This document shows positions 53,114 through 62,730 of a DNA stretch of 64,000 nucleotides, in pieces. Source of the DNA: Ornithinimicrobium murale (lineage in GTDB: Bacteria; Actinomycetota; Actinomycetes; Actinomycetales; Dermatophilaceae); NCBI RefSeq assembly GCF_003352835.1, contig NZ_QLVD01000010.1, positions 186,001-250,000 of the forward strand. The letters run 5' to 3'. Position numbers and translations under genes: made by a program. Position 1 is the stretch's first letter, and each line of letters opens with the position of its first letter. The notes under the pieces are model-generated. The model was not told the origin of the DNA and did no database searches. It worked only from the letters and a program-made list of their open reading frames with translations.

Positions 53114-54277
53114 ATGGCTGCGGCAGATCGCGATGACCACGAGGTGCGCTACCACCGTGCCTTCCGCACGCCCGTGCCCGGGCTCGTCCACGAGATCTCG
53201 GAGTTGGCCACGCTGGAGGCACTCCTTCGCGCGGGCGCTGATCTGCACGGATCCCGCCTGCAGGGCCTTGACCTGACCGCCTACGAGGAGGCGTTGCTGG
53301 CTCGGGAGGACCTGTCCGGCCTGGTGGTGCTGGGAGGGGTCCTCACGCCGGCGCTGGAGCTGCACCTGCGCCGCCAGGGGGCGATCATCTTCCCCGCGGC
53401 ACCCCAGGCGCCCGTGCGGGCCTACCGCGGCAGTCTCTACACGCCGGACGAACTCTACGACGGTCTGCGCGAGCACGGCTACGACGCCACCACGGACGCC
53501 CGCGCCTACCGGTGGTTGCAGGATGCCGCTGTCCGCCACGACGCCTATGTCACCGTGCTGCGCGCCATTCACGATGATGCGATGGCCGACGCCCTGGTGG
53601 ACGTGGTCTCCGAGCGCCGGGTGGTCGGAGTGATGGGCGGGCACGCCCTGGCCCGTGGAACTGAGCATTTCGCCGCGGCCGCTCACCTGGGTTTCGCGCT
53701 GGCCGAGGCCGGGTATGCCGTGGCAACAGGGGGTGGGCCCGGCGCCATGGAGGCGGCGAACCTGGGAGCCTGGTGCCGCACCGAGGACCAGTTGGCCCCC
53801 GCTCTGCAGACGCTGGCAGCGGTGCCCCATTTCGCAGAGGGCATCGGCCCGTGGGCCCAGGTGGCCCTGGACGTCGTCCATGCTGCTCACGGCACCGAGC
53901 CGGCCCCCGGGCCGTTGCGCAGCCTGGGGATCCCGACCTGGCACTACGGCCATGAGCCACCGAACGTCTTCGGCGACCAGATCGCGAAGTTCTTCAGCAA
54001 CGCCCTGCGCGAGGACCTGCTGCTGCACCACAGCAGTTCGGGGCTGGTCGTGCTGCCCGGGGCGGCTGGCACGGTCCAGGAGATCTTCCAGATGGCCACC
54101 CGGCAGTACTACGAGGTGGACGGCCGCGTGCCCCCGGTCGTGCTCGTCGGTCACCGCCACTGGACCGAACACCTGCCCGTCTATCCGCTGCTGACGGCAC
54201 TGGGACGGGACCGTCCCATGGCCGGCCGGGTGCACCTGGTGGACACCGTCGAGGAGGCCGCCGCGCTCCTGGGGTGA
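53114..54277 (+). CDS. LOG-like Rossmann-fold nucleotide-binding protein
   Basis: 387 aa. The C-terminal 230 residues have the Rossmann fold of LOG/lysine decarboxylase-like proteins: VVGVMGGHALARGTEHF near residue 175, ATGGGPGAMEAANLGAW near 210 (the PGGxGT-like phosphate motif family) and VVLPGAAGTVQEIFQMATR near 315. The PGGxGTxxE signature appears as PGAAGTVQE. The N-terminal 160 residues form an extra domain (LRAGADLHGSRLQGLDLT) with no known role. LOG enzymes release ribose phosphate from modified AMP, but this long subgroup is untested. Confidence 0.75.
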   Translation: MAAADRDDHEVRYHRAFRTPVPGLVHEISELATLEALLRAGADLHGSRLQGLDLTAYEEALLAREDLSGLVVLGGVLTPALELHLRRQGAIIFPAAPQAPVRAYRGSLYTPDELYDGLREHGYDATTDARAYRWLQDAAVRHDAYVTVLRAIHDDAMADALVDVVSERRVVGVMGGHALARGTEHFAAAAHLGFALAEAGYAVATGGGPGAMEAANLGAWCRTEDQLAPALQTLAAVPHFAEGIGPWAQVALDVVHAAHGTEPAPGPLRSLGIPTWHYGHEPPNVFGDQIAKFFSNALREDLLLHHSSSGLVVLPGAAGTVQEIFQMATRQYYEVDGRVPPVVLVGHRHWTEHLPVYPLLTALGRDRPMAGRVHLVDTVEEAAALLG

Positions 54278-54378
54278 CGCAGATCCCGACACGCTCGGTC
54301 AGGGTTGAGGGCAGGCGCCCACGCGCTCGGTCGGCATGAGGAGCACGCGACGACGCGCTCGGTCAGGGGGCAGGGGTC

Positions 54379-55545
54379 TCAGACGGTGGCGGCGAGCTGG
54401 CCGCAGGCACCGTCGATCTCCGAGCCGCGGGTGTCCCGCACCGTCGTGGGGATCCCGTGCGCGCGCAGCCGCTCCACGAACTGCTGCTCGACGCCTGGGC
54501 GCGACGCGGTCCACTTGGACCCGGGCGTGGGGTTGAGCGGGATCGGGTTGACGTGCACCCAACCGCGACCGCGGGCATTGAGCTTCTCGCCCAGCAGGTC
54601 GGCACGCCAGGCATGGTCGTTGATGTCCTTGATCAGGGCGTACTCGATGCTGACCCGGCGACCGGTGGTCTCGTAGTAGCGGTGCGCGGCATCGAGTGCC
54701 TCGTCGACCTTCCACCGGGTGTTGATCGGGACCAGCTCATCGCGCAGCTCGTCGTCGGGTGCGTGCAGCGAGAGTGCCAGGGTGACCGGGATGCCCTCCT
54801 TGGCCAGCTTGTCGATGGCCGGGACCAGACCGACGGTGGACATGGTGACACCGCGGGCCGACATGCCGAGTCCCTCGGGCGAGGGATCGACCAGGCGGCG
54901 GATGGCGTCGACGGCCTTGCGGTAGTTGGCCAGCGCCTCCCCCATGCCCATGAAGACCACATTGCTGACGCGCAGCGCCTCGGCGGTGTCGCCGGCGCCG
55001 TCGCTGCCACCGCCCAGGTCCCCGTGGCGAAGGTAGCGCGCCGCGGCCACGACCTGCTCGACGATCTCGGCCGTCGAGAGGTTGCGGGTCAGCCCGGCCT
55101 GTCCGGTGGCGCAGAACGGGCAGTTCATGCCGCAGCCGGCCTGGCTGGAGATGCACATCGTGACCCGGCCCGGATAACGCATCAGCACCGACTCGACCAT
55201 CGCACCGTCGTGCAGGCGGTGCACCTGCTTGACGGTGGCGCCATCGTCGGTGCTCAGGTTGCGGATGGGCGTCAGCAGGGTCGGCAACACACCGGTGACC
55301 AGTTCCTCGCGTCCCGGCTTGGGCAGGTCGGTCATCTGCTCGGGGTCGGTGACCAGGCGCTCGAAGTAGTGCCGTGAGATCTGGTCGGCCCGGAAGGGCT
55401 TGTGGCCCAGCTCGGCGAACCACGCCCGTCGGCCGGCCATGTCGAGGTCGGCCAGGTGTTGCGGTGCCTTGCCCCGTCGGGGCGCGCTGAAGGTCAGCGT
55501 GCCGGGGGCTGGACGCGTGCTGGGACTGGGCAGATCGGTGGTCAT
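54379..55545 (-). CDS. rlmN: 23S rRNA/tRNA adenine-C2 methyltransferase RlmN
   Basis: 388 aa radical SAM enzyme that methylates A2503 of 23S rRNA and A37 of some tRNAs. The cluster motif CGMNCPFC lies near residue 125 within [29 protein letters not shown] near 200 binds SAM, and the catalytic C-terminal cysteine is in [13 protein letters not shown]. The start at 55545 has an AGGGGCG site. It lies five bases after the MFS gene on the same strand. Confidence 0.94.
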   Translation of the reverse strand: MTTDLPSPSTRPAPGTLTFSAPRRGKAPQHLADLDMAGRRAWFAELGHKPFRADQISRHYFERLVTDPEQMTDLPKPGREELVTGVLPTLLTPIRNLSTDDGATVKQVHRLHDGAMVESVLMRYPGRVTMCISSQAGCGMNCPFCATGQAGLTRNLSTAEIVEQVVAAARYLRHGDLGGGSDGAGDTAEALRVSNVVFMGMGEALANYRKAVDAIRRLVDPSPEGLGMSARGVTMSTVGLVPAIDKLAKEGIPVTLALSLHAPDDELRDELVPINTRWKVDEALDAAHRYYETTGRRVSIEYALIKDINDHAWRADLLGEKLNARGRGWVHVNPIPLNPTPGSKWTASRPGVEQQFVERLRAHGIPTTVRDTRGSEIDGACGQLAATV

Positions 55546-55550
55546 CGCCC

Positions 55551-56951
55551 CTAGTGTCTCAGGACTGCCGGGGAATCCCCAGCCGCTGCCCGCCGGGACA
55601 ACGGGATGAGCCCCAGGGAGAGCACCGCGAGCCCGAGGTAGACCCCGGCGCCAGGGATGGCTCGGGCCGCCGGCGAGGCCACCACCCACGCCAACGCCGA
55701 GGCGGTGATCGTGGCGGCCAGGGCCGTGCCGATCCCCTCGATCATGACCAGGGCCTGGGCCGCCGCACTGGTGCCGATGCCGTCCTGCTCGGTGGGCTGG
55801 TCCAGCACCCGGTTCAGGGTGTCGACGTAGCTCAGTCCCATCCCGGCCCCGCTCAGCGCCCAGCCCAGCAGGTGCAGCTCCCAGGCACCGCTCGCCCCAG
55901 GCAGCAGGGACAGCCCGAGGGCGCCGAAGCCTGCGGCCAGCAGGACGGCGGAGCCCACCACCCGCCAGCCGTATGCCGAGGCGCGCCTGGCCGGCCACCT
56001 GCCACAGACCACACCGAGGACAGACCAGGCGACGCCTCCGGCGCCGAGCAGGAGGGCCAGGTCACCGGCGTCGCGCCCGAGCAGGTCGTGAGCCGTGATG
56101 GCCACGACGGCGTGGCCGCCGAAGTAGACGGCGCACAGCAGCCCCATCAACAGGATCGCCGCGGGTCGACCGGGCCGGGCCAGCAGGGTGCCGGCGGGCA
56201 GGATGCGGGAGGCCGCAACGAGCACTACGACTGCGCCGCCCACCGCCACGCCCGTGCCCGGCAGGGAGGTGCCCGCGAGGGAGACCACGGTCACCCCGCC
56301 CGCCAACCCGAGCGCGGGCAGCAGGCCGAGCGGCTGCCTGCCGTCCTGCTCGGCACGGTCCAGTTGATGCAGTCGGGCGATGACGAGCGCGCGGGCGACC
56401 AGGAAGAGCGGGAGGTAGGCGATCAGTGCCCACCGCCACCCGATCGTGGCCGCTGCCCATCCGGCATACACCGGTCCGGCGACGGAGGCGACCAACCAGA
56501 CCAGGGCGTAGCCGGCCAGCACCAGCCGCCGCCAGGCAGGCGGGAGGGCGGTGGCGAGGGCGGACAACGACACCGTCATCAGGGCCCCGGCCGCCAGGGC
56601 CGCCAGCACCCGGCCGGACAGGAAGACAGCGAAGGTGGGGGCCAGCGCGCTCAGCGCCGCACCAAGCACCACCAGCGGGGTGAGCCAGGTGAGCATCTGT
56701 GCAGCGGGCCAGCGGGACAGCAGGGCGGCCCCCAGCGGCATGGTGAGAAACATGGCCGCCTCGGTCGAGGCGATGAGCAACCCATAGCCGTCCTGCGCCC
56801 GCAGGTCGTGGGCCATCAGGGGCGTGATCGTGGTGGTCAGGTAGGACTGGCAGGCTGCCACCAGCTCCACGACCAGCATGGCCGCGGCGAGGACCCCGGC
56901 CGAGCGGTTGCCGGCCCGGGACTGCGTGCGGTCAGCAGCTCGATCACTCAC
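55551..56951 (-). CDS. MFS transporter
   Basis: 466 aa with about 14 hydrophobic helices ([20 protein letters not shown] near residue 24, [20 protein letters not shown] near 105). It resembles actinobacterial multidrug MFS exporters, but motif A is weak ([11 protein letters not shown]). Substrate unknown. The start is a GTG without a clear Shine-Dalgarno. It sits between cdsA and rlmN, which are usually closer neighbours, and has an AT-rich promoter of its own, so it is probably a later insertion. Confidence 0.78.
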   Translation of the reverse strand: MSDRAADRTQSRAGNRSAGVLAAAMLVVELVAACQSYLTTTITPLMAHDLRAQDGYGLLIASTEAAMFLTMPLGAALLSRWPAAQMLTWLTPLVVLGAALSALAPTFAVFLSGRVLAALAAGALMTVSLSALATALPPAWRRLVLAGYALVWLVASVAGPVYAGWAAATIGWRWALIAYLPLFLVARALVIARLHQLDRAEQDGRQPLGLLPALGLAGGVTVVSLAGTSLPGTGVAVGGAVVVLVAASRILPAGTLLARPGRPAAILLMGLLCAVYFGGHAVVAITAHDLLGRDAGDLALLLGAGGVAWSVLGVVCGRWPARRASAYGWRVVGSAVLLAAGFGALGLSLLPGASGAWELHLLGWALSGAGMGLSYVDTLNRVLDQPTEQDGIGTSAAAQALVMIEGIGTALAATITASALAWVVASPAARAIPGAGVYLGLAVLSLGLIPLSRRAAAGDSPAVLRH

Positions 56952-56954
56952 ACC

Positions 56955-56974
56955 ATAATGCTAGCACCATAGTA
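56955..56974 (-). promoter_or_regulatory. AT-rich promoter and imperfect palindrome before the MFS gene
   Basis: Minus strand reads TACTAT (56974-56969, a -10 candidate) followed by ATGGTGCTAGCATTAT (56970-56955), an imperfect palindrome centred on TGCTAGCA. CACCATA also occurs twice at a 14-base period (56951 and 56965). The site is only 0-20 bases from the GTG, where a repressor could act. Confidence 0.4.
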
Positions 56975-56981
56975 TTCTTGG

Positions 56982-57860
56982 TCAGGCGGGGACCAGGATC
57001 CCGAGCAGAATCCAGCAGAGCGGAGCGGTGATCAGCAGAGAGTCCAGCCGGTCCATCAGACCGCCGTGCCCCGGCAGCAGGTTGCCCATGTCCTTGATGC
57101 CCAGATCGCGCTTGAGCGTGGACTCGGAGAGGTCCCCGACGGTGGCGAAGAACGCCAGCGGCAGCCCGAGGAGGGCACCGGCCCACCAGTCACCGCCGAG
57201 CAGCAGGGGCACGCTGATGGCACCGGCGAGCGCGCTGGTCGCCAGCGAGCCGGAGAAGCCCTCCCACGACTTCTTCGGACTGATCGAGGGCGCCATCGGG
57301 TGCTTGCCGAACAGGACCCCCACGGCATAGCCCCCGATGTCGCTCATGGTCGTCACGAGGGCATAGACGACGATCCGCTGGCCACCGTCCGGGGCATCGA
57401 TCAGCAGCGAGGTGAAACTCGCCAGCAGGGCCACGTAGGTGACGATGAAGACGCCCCCGGCGACGTCCCGAGCCACGCGGCCGGGCCCTTGGGTCGCCCG
57501 CCACGCCAGAACCGACAGGCAGACCAGACCGTAGCCCACCACGAGCGCGTCGCTGCCCCACAGGTAGGCCACGGGCACCAGGGTCGCCCCGAGGAGCTCG
57601 GGAGCGAGCGGAGGACTGAATCGACCCGCCCGGAGCGCGGTGGTCATCTCCAACGACCCGATCACCACCACCACGGTGACCAGGGCGACGAACGAGGGAG
57701 GAAACAGCAGCGCGGTCGCGATGATCAGCGACCCCAGTGCCGCACCGACGCCAATAGCGGCCGGGAGGTTCCGGCCGGCCCGCGAGGGGGCCTTGCCTGT
57801 CGGGGTCTCGGGGTGCCGCAGTTGCGCTCGATAGGCGCGACGCGACGACGCGTCCATCAT
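56982..57860 (-). CDS. cdsA: Phosphatidate cytidylyltransferase CdsA
   Basis: 292 aa with about eight helices. The family signature is near the C-terminus: STLKRDLGIKDMGNLLPGHG followed by GLMDRLDS, with the CTP/Mg-binding aspartates. The enzyme makes CDP-diacylglycerol for all phospholipids, in the plasma membrane. ATG 57860 follows GAGGA closely; the next codon is also ATG and is better spaced. It follows frr after 21 bases. Confidence 0.92.
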   Translation of the reverse strand: MMDASSRRAYRAQLRHPETPTGKAPSRAGRNLPAAIGVGAALGSLIIATALLFPPSFVALVTVVVVIGSLEMTTALRAGRFSPPLAPELLGATLVPVAYLWGSDALVVGYGLVCLSVLAWRATQGPGRVARDVAGGVFIVTYVALLASFTSLLIDAPDGGQRIVVYALVTTMSDIGGYAVGVLFGKHPMAPSISPKKSWEGFSGSLATSALAGAISVPLLLGGDWWAGALLGLPLAFFATVGDLSESTLKRDLGIKDMGNLLPGHGGLMDRLDSLLITAPLCWILLGILVPA

Positions 57861-57881
57861 GCTTCCTCGGGGTAGGCGGCT

Positions 57882-58448
57882 TCAGACCTCCAGCAACTCG
57901 GCTTCCTTGAGCTTGAGGACCTCGTCGATCTGGTCGACGTACTTCTTGGTGATGGCCTCGATCTCCTTCTCGGAGCGGGTGCCTTCGTCCTCGCCGATGT
58001 CGCCGTCCTTGACCGCCTTGGAGATGGTGTCCATCGTGGAGCGGCGCACGTTGCGGACCGCGACCTTGGCGTCCTCGCCCTTGGTGCGCGCCAGCTTGAT
58101 GTACTCCTTGCGGCGGTCCTCGGTCAGCTGGGGCATGACGATGCGGATGGCGTGCCCGTCATTGCTGGGGTTGAGCTGGAGCTCACCCTCGCGCAGGACC
58201 TTCTCGATGCCGGCCATCGCGCCCTTGTCGAAGGGGGTGATCAGCACGGTGCGCGCGTCCTGGATCTGGAACGAGGCCAGTTGCTGCAGCGGGGTCGGCG
58301 CGCCGTAGTAGTCGACCGTGAGCTTGTTGAACATGCTCGGGTGGGCACGGCCCGTCCGGATCGTGGCCATGTCGTCGCGGGCGACCTCAACGGCCTTGCC
58401 CATCTTCTCCTCGGCCTCCATGACCGCCATCTCGATCGCTTCGGACAT
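57882..58448 (-). CDS. frr: Ribosome recycling factor
   Basis: 188 aa, near the family's usual 185. It splits post-termination ribosomes with EF-G. The ends of the three-helix bundle are seen in IRTGRAHPSMFNKLTVDYYG near residue 37 and ARTKGEDAKVAVRNVRRSTMD near 125. ATG 58448 is preferred to the GTG at 58466 because the family begins at MSEAIEMAVMEAEEKM and AGGA lies just upstream. Confidence 0.94.
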   Translation of the reverse strand: MSEAIEMAVMEAEEKMGKAVEVARDDMATIRTGRAHPSMFNKLTVDYYGAPTPLQQLASFQIQDARTVLITPFDKGAMAGIEKVLREGELQLNPSNDGHAIRIVMPQLTEDRRKEYIKLARTKGEDAKVAVRNVRRSTMDTISKAVKDGDIGEDEGTRSEKEIEAITKKYVDQIDEVLKLKEAELLEV

Positions 58449-58523
58449 CAGGTCCTGCTCCTTCACGTTGTGCCCCCGGTGGGAGGGCGCGGTTCCTGGT
58501 TGGTCGGTGCGCGGGTCACCCAG

Positions 58524-59318
58524 TCAGTCGGCGGTGACCAGTGTGCCGATCTTCTCACCACGTAGGGCACGGGTGATGCTGTCCTCGCCGCCCATGCCGA
58601 ACACCAGCATGTCCAACTGGTTGTCCATGCACAGGCTGAAGGCCGCGGCGTCGACCACCTTGAGGTTGCTCGCGAGCGCGTCGGCGTAGGTCAGCGTGTC
58701 CAGCTTGACCGCGTCGGGATCCGTGCGGGGGTCGGCGGTGTAGACGCCGTCCACCCCGTGCTTGCTCATCAACACGACATCGCAGTGGATCTCCAGAGCG
58801 CGCTGTGCCGAGACGGTGTCGGTGGAGAAGTAGGGCATGCCGGCGCCGGCCCCGAAGATGACCACGCGCCCCTTCTCCATGTGCCGGATCGCCCGACGGG
58901 GAATGTAGGGCTCGGCGACCTGGCCCATGGTGATGGCGGTCTGCACGCGGGTGGGCACGCCCTCCTTCTCCAGGTAGTCCTGGAGGGCCAGACAGTTCAT
59001 CACGGTGCCGAGCATGCCCATGTAGTCGGCACGCGCACGGTCCATGCCGCGCTGCTGCAGCTGGGCACCGCGGAAGAAGTTGCCACCGCCCATGACGACG
59101 GCGATCTGCACGCCCTCCCGTGCAGCCCGTGCGATCTGGTGGGCGATGCCCCTGACGACATCGGGGTCCAGACCGACGCTCCCCCCGCCGAAGGCCTCGC
59201 CGGAGAGCTTCAGCAGCACCCGGCGGCCCGGCTCGGCGCCCTCGGGTGCGTCGTCGGCCAGGGTGTCGGTCGCTGTCGAGGCAAACGCTTCGTGGGTGGT
59301 GGTTAGGCGCTCGGACAC
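58524..59318 (-). CDS. pyrH: UMP kinase
   Basis: 264 aa amino-acid-kinase-fold enzyme that makes UDP from [15 protein letters not shown] near residue 35, [14 protein letters not shown] near 70, [19 protein letters not shown] near 95 and [12 protein letters not shown] near 190 are characteristic. A GTG with AGGAGG five to six bases upstream is used. The first 30 residues are a Thr/Ala-rich extension. Downstream of the tsf hairpin, so it may have its own promoter in 59319-59415. Confidence 0.94.
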   Translation of the reverse strand: MSERLTTTHEAFASTATDTLADDAPEGAEPGRRVLLKLSGEAFGGGSVGLDPDVVRGIAHQIARAAREGVQIAVVMGGGNFFRGAQLQQRGMDRARADYMGMLGTVMNCLALQDYLEKEGVPTRVQTAITMGQVAEPYIPRRAIRHMEKGRVVIFGAGAGMPYFSTDTVSAQRALEIHCDVVLMSKHGVDGVYTADPRTDPDAVKLDTLTYADALASNLKVVDAAAFSLCMDNQLDMLVFGMGGEDSITRALRGEKIGTLVTAD

Positions 59319-59415
59319 GAAGCCTCCTGTGGGTCCTGCGGCGGTGAGGGGTCGATCGATCCTGCCATACCGAGGTGACTGCGGCCCATTTCGGCAGGTA
59401 GACGGGCGGACCGAC

Positions 59416-59460
59416 ATGCCGTGAGGCCGGGCCCCACAGGGAGACCCGGCCTCACGGCAT
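59416..59460 (-). terminator. Terminator hairpin after tsf
   Basis: Perfect 16-bp arms ATGCCGTGAGGCCGGG / CCCGGCCTCACGGCAT with a 13-base loop, 23 bases after the tsf stop. No U-tract. It separates rpsB-tsf from pyrH-frr-cdsA. Confidence 0.75.
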
Positions 59461-59483
59461 ACACGTTGATCAGTGCGTCAAGC

Positions 59484-60311
59484 TCAGACGCCGACCTTGA
59501 AGCGAGCGAAGGAGGTGATCTCCGCGCCGGCCTCCTGAGCCACCTGGGCCACCGACTTCTTCGGGTCCTTGGCGAACGCCTGGTCGACCAGCACGTTCTC
59601 CTTGAAGTAGCCATTGACGCGACCCTCGATGATCTTGGGCAGGGCCTGCTCGGGCTTGCCCTCCTCACGAGCGGTCTCCTCGGCGATCCGGCGCTCGTTG
59701 GCGACGGTCTCCGCGTCGACGTCGTCGCGGGTCAGCACGGTCGGGCTGAACGCCGCGACGTGCATCGCGATGTCGCGGGCGGTTTGCTCGTCCCCACCGG
59801 TGGTCGTCACCAGGACACCGATCTGCGCGGGCAGGTCGGGGCTGGTCTTGTGCAGGTAGGACACGACCTGGTCGCCCTCGAGGCGGGCGACCCGACGGAT
59901 CTCGATCTTCTCGCCGATGGTGGCGTTGGCCTCGTCGAGAACCTCCTTGACGGTCTGGCCGTCGAGGTCACTGCTCAGCAGGGTCTCGGCGTCAGCCGCC
60001 CCGATGGCCACCGTGTGCGCCAGCACGCGGTCGGCCAGCTCACCGAACTTCTCGCCCTTGGCGACGAAGTCGGTCTCGCAGTTGATCTCCACCAGGGTGC
60101 CGACGTTGCCGTCGACGTGAGCGGCGACCAGGCCGTTGGAGGCCGAGCGGCCCTCACGCTTGGTGACACCCTTCAGGCCCTTGACCCGCAGGATGTCGGT
60201 CGCCTTGGTGGCATCACCCTCGGCCTCGTCGAGAGCCTTCTTGACGTCCATCATGCCGGCGCCCGTCGCCTCGCGCAGGGCCTTGATGTCAGCGGCGGTG
60301 TAGTTCGCCAT
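59484..60311 (-). CDS. tsf: Elongation factor Ts
   Basis: 275 aa nucleotide exchange factor for EF-Tu. The N-terminal ADIKALREATGAGMMDVKKAL, the core VEINCETDFVAKGEKF near residue 78 and HVAAFSPTVL near 185 are clear. It follows rpsB after 53 bases in the classic rpsB-tsf operon. Confidence 0.96.
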   Translation of the reverse strand: MANYTAADIKALREATGAGMMDVKKALDEAEGDATKATDILRVKGLKGVTKREGRSASNGLVAAHVDGNVGTLVEINCETDFVAKGEKFGELADRVLAHTVAIGAADAETLLSSDLDGQTVKEVLDEANATIGEKIEIRRVARLEGDQVVSYLHKTSPDLPAQIGVLVTTTGGDEQTARDIAMHVAAFSPTVLTRDDVDAETVANERRIAEETAREEGKPEQALPKIIEGRVNGYFKENVLVDQAFAKDPKKSVAQVAQEAGAEITSFARFKVGV

Positions 60312-60364
60312 GGATCGGGTTCGCTCCTTCGTCAGGGAACTTCGTGGATAGGGATCTGGAAAGC

Positions 60365-61312
60365 TCAGGCCTGCTCGGCCGGGGCCTCGGTCGACTCGGT
60401 GGCCGGAGCCTCGGTGGACTCGGTGGCCGGAGCCTCGGTCGACTCGGCGGCCGGAGCCTCGGTGGCGGGCTCCTCAGCAGCCGGAACCGCCGTGGCGTCA
60501 GCGGTCGGTGCCTCGGCGGGCGTCGCAGCGGGCTGGTCGCCCTCGGTGCCGGCCAGGAGCTCGCGCTCCCACTCGGCCATCGGCTCGGCGGCCGCAGCGC
60601 CCTCCTCGGAGGTGCCCCCACCGGCGCGCGACATGAGACCGTCGGCGACGGCGTCAGCGACCACGCGGGTCAGCAGCGTGACCGAGCGGATGGCGTCGTC
60701 GTTGCCCGGGACCTTGTAGTCGACCTCGTCCGGGTCGCAGTTGGTGTCCAGGATCGCGATGACCGGGACGCCGAGCTTGCGGGCCTCGGTGACGGCCAGG
60801 TGCTCCTTCTTGGTGTCGACAACCCACACGGCGGAGGGGACCTTGCCCATGTCGCGGATGCCGCCCAGGGTGCGCTCGAGCTTCTCGTACTCGCGGCGCA
60901 TCATGAGGAGCTCCTTCTTGGTGTGGCCGGAACCGGCCACCGCGTCGAAGTCGATCTCCTCAAGCTCCTTGAGGCGGCTCAGCCGCTTGGAGACGGTCTG
61001 GAAGTTGGTGAGCATGCCACCCAGCCAGCGGTGGTTCACGTAGGGCATGCCGACGCGGGTCGCCTGCTCGGCGATGGCCTCCTGGGCCTGCTTCTTGGTG
61101 CCGACGAACAGGATCGTGCCACCGTGGGCGACGGTCTGCTTGACGAAGTCGTAGGCCTCGTTGAGGTAGGTCAGCGACTGCTGCAGGTCAATGATGTAGA
61201 TGCCATTGCGCTCGGTCATGATGAAGCGCTTCATCTTGGGGTTCCAGCGACGGGTCTGGTGCCCGAAGTGGACGCCGCTCTCGAGGAGCTGACGCATAGT
61301 GACGACGGCCAT
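60365..61312 (-). CDS. rpsB: 30S ribosomal protein S2 with repetitive C-terminal tail
   Basis: 315 aa. The S2 core is complete ([66 protein letters not shown]). After residue 245 comes an acidic Ala/Pro/Thr/Glu tail ending in repeated TEAPATES units, about 70 residues longer than the common 245-255 aa. Such tails are seen in actinobacterial S2 proteins. Start ATG 61312; the ribosome site is weak. It is divergent from the aminotransferase gene. Confidence 0.95.
   Translation of the reverse strand: MAVVTMRQLLESGVHFGHQTRRWNPKMKRFIMTERNGIYIIDLQQSLTYLNEAYDFVKQTVAHGGTILFVGTKKQAQEAIAEQATRVGMPYVNHRWLGGMLTNFQTVSKRLSRLKELEEIDFDAVAGSGHTKKELLMMRREYEKLERTLGGIRDMGKVPSAVWVVDTKKEHLAVTEARKLGVPVIAILDTNCDPDEVDYKVPGNDDAIRSVTLLTRVVADAVADGLMSRAGGGTSEEGAAAAEPMAEWERELLAGTEGDQPAATPAEAPTADATAVPAAEEPATEAPAAESTEAPATESTEAPATESTEAPAEQA
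60377..60464 (-). repeat. 24-bp repeats in the rpsB tail
   Basis: About three and a half copies of GGCCGGAGCCTCGGTGGACTCGGT with few mismatches encode the repeated EAPATEST units of the S2 tail. Confidence 0.8.
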
Positions 61313-61526
61313 GCCGAGGTCTCGCTTTCTTCTAGGGTGCAGTTATCTCCTGGCACGGGCGACGTCCTCCACCCGACCCCTACGGAGGGGACGGGACCGC
61401 GGAGGTGCGTCCCGGCATACCTGGCCCTCGACCGCAGGTCTCAGGTGGTGCGCCGGTGGGCTCGTGCGCGAATTCGTCCGGCGCACCCGCAAGCAGGCAC
61501 ACCACACGTGCTCAGCATTCTACGGC

Positions 61527-61532
61527 TACGGT
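61527..61532 (+). promoter_or_regulatory. -10 box of a leaderless promoter for the aminotransferase gene
   Basis: TACGGT, seven bases, then ATG 61540. The rest of the 227-base divergent region (61313-61526) should hold the rpsB promoter, but I cannot point to it. Confidence 0.45.
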
Positions 61533-61539
61533 CGGTGAC

Positions 61540-62700
61540 ATGCGAAATCCTCTTGTGACCCGGATGACCGGCTTCGGCTCCACGATCTTCGCGGAGATGA
61601 CCCAGGCGGCACTGCGCCACGATGCGGTGAATCTCGGCCAGGGCTTCCCGGACACCGACGGCCCGCAGGAACTGCTCGACATCGCCCGGGAGTCGATCGC
61701 CTCCGGCCTGAACCAGTACTCCCCCGCCATCGGGATGCCCGTGCTGCGTGAGGCGGTCGCCAGCCACCAGCAGCGGTTCTACGGGATTGACGTCGACCCG
61801 GACCGCGAGGTGCTGGTCACCGTGGGAGCCACGGAGGCGATCGCTGCCTCGATCCTGGCGCTGGTCGAGCCCGGTGAGGAGGTGGTCACCTTCGAGCCGT
61901 TCTACGACTCCTACGCCGCCTCGATCGCCCTGGCCGGCGGTGTCCGGCGCACCGTGCCGCTGCACTTCCCCGACCTCGCGATCGACGAGGCGGCGCTCCG
62001 CGCGGCGTTCGGGCCGCGCACTCGCGCCGTGCTGCTGAACTCGCCGCACAACCCCACCGGTAAGGTGTTCACACGGGCCGAGCTGGAGTTGGTCGCCGAG
62101 CTGGCGCGCGAGCACGATGCCGTGGTGATCTCGGACGAGGTCTATGAGCACCTCACGTTCGACGGGACGACGCACCTCCCCATCGCGACGCTGCCGGGGA
62201 TGGCGGAGCGGACCCTGACGATCAGCTCCGGCGGCAAGACCTTCTCGGTCACCGGGTGGAAAGTCGGCTGGGTGCACGGCCCCGAGGAGCTGATCGCCGC
62301 GGTGCGCGCGGTCAAGCAGTTCCTGACCTTCGTGGGGTCCGGACCGTTCCAGCCGGCGATCGCCCACGGGCTGACCCTGCCGGACGGGTTCTTCAGCGGG
62401 TTCGCCGCGGAGCTGCAGGGCAAGCGGGACGTGCTGGTCGAGGCACTCACGGGAGTCGGGCTGCCGGTCATGCCCTGCCAGGGGACCTACTTCGTGATCG
62501 CGGACGCTGCTCCCCTGGGCGTCACCGATGCGGTCGAGTTCTGCCGCCGGATGCCCGAGGAGGTGGGCGTCGTCGGCGTGCCGGTCTCGGCCTTCTGTGA
62601 CGAGACCGAGCCGGTCCGCACCTTGGTCCGGTTTGCCTTCTGCAAGCGCGAGGACGTGCTGCGTGAGGGTGCGCGGCGGCTCCGCCGGCTTGCTGGATAA
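61540..62700 (+). CDS. PLP-dependent class I/II aminotransferase
   Basis: 386 aa fold-type I aminotransferase. VNLGQGFPDTDGPQELLD near residue 30, NSPHNPTGKVF near 167, SDEVYEHLTF near 198 and the PLP lysine in SSGGKTFSVTGWKVGW near 230 are visible. The form is close to methionine/kynurenine-type aminotransferases (YbdL-like), but the amino donor is not certain. ATG 61540 is supported by the family start (MRNPLVTRMTGFGSTIFAEM) and by the TANNNT box. Confidence 0.88.
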   Translation: MRNPLVTRMTGFGSTIFAEMTQAALRHDAVNLGQGFPDTDGPQELLDIARESIASGLNQYSPAIGMPVLREAVASHQQRFYGIDVDPDREVLVTVGATEAIAASILALVEPGEEVVTFEPFYDSYAASIALAGGVRRTVPLHFPDLAIDEAALRAAFGPRTRAVLLNSPHNPTGKVFTRAELELVAELAREHDAVVISDEVYEHLTFDGTTHLPIATLPGMAERTLTISSGGKTFSVTGWKVGWVHGPEELIAAVRAVKQFLTFVGSGPFQPAIAHGLTLPDGFFSGFAAELQGKRDVLVEALTGVGLPVMPCQGTYFVIADAAPLGVTDAVEFCRRMPEEVGVVGVPVSAFCDETEPVRTLVRFAFCKREDVLREGARRLRRLAG

Positions 62701-62730
62701 CCGCCTCGCCGTGGGCCGCCGGGGGCGATC

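Noticed and set aside
52976-54292. Upstream extension of the TupA-like gene to about 800 codons
   Set aside because: The extra part is antisense to the LOG-like gene and lacks any family signal; a GTG with GGAGGAGG at 52975 is a better start.
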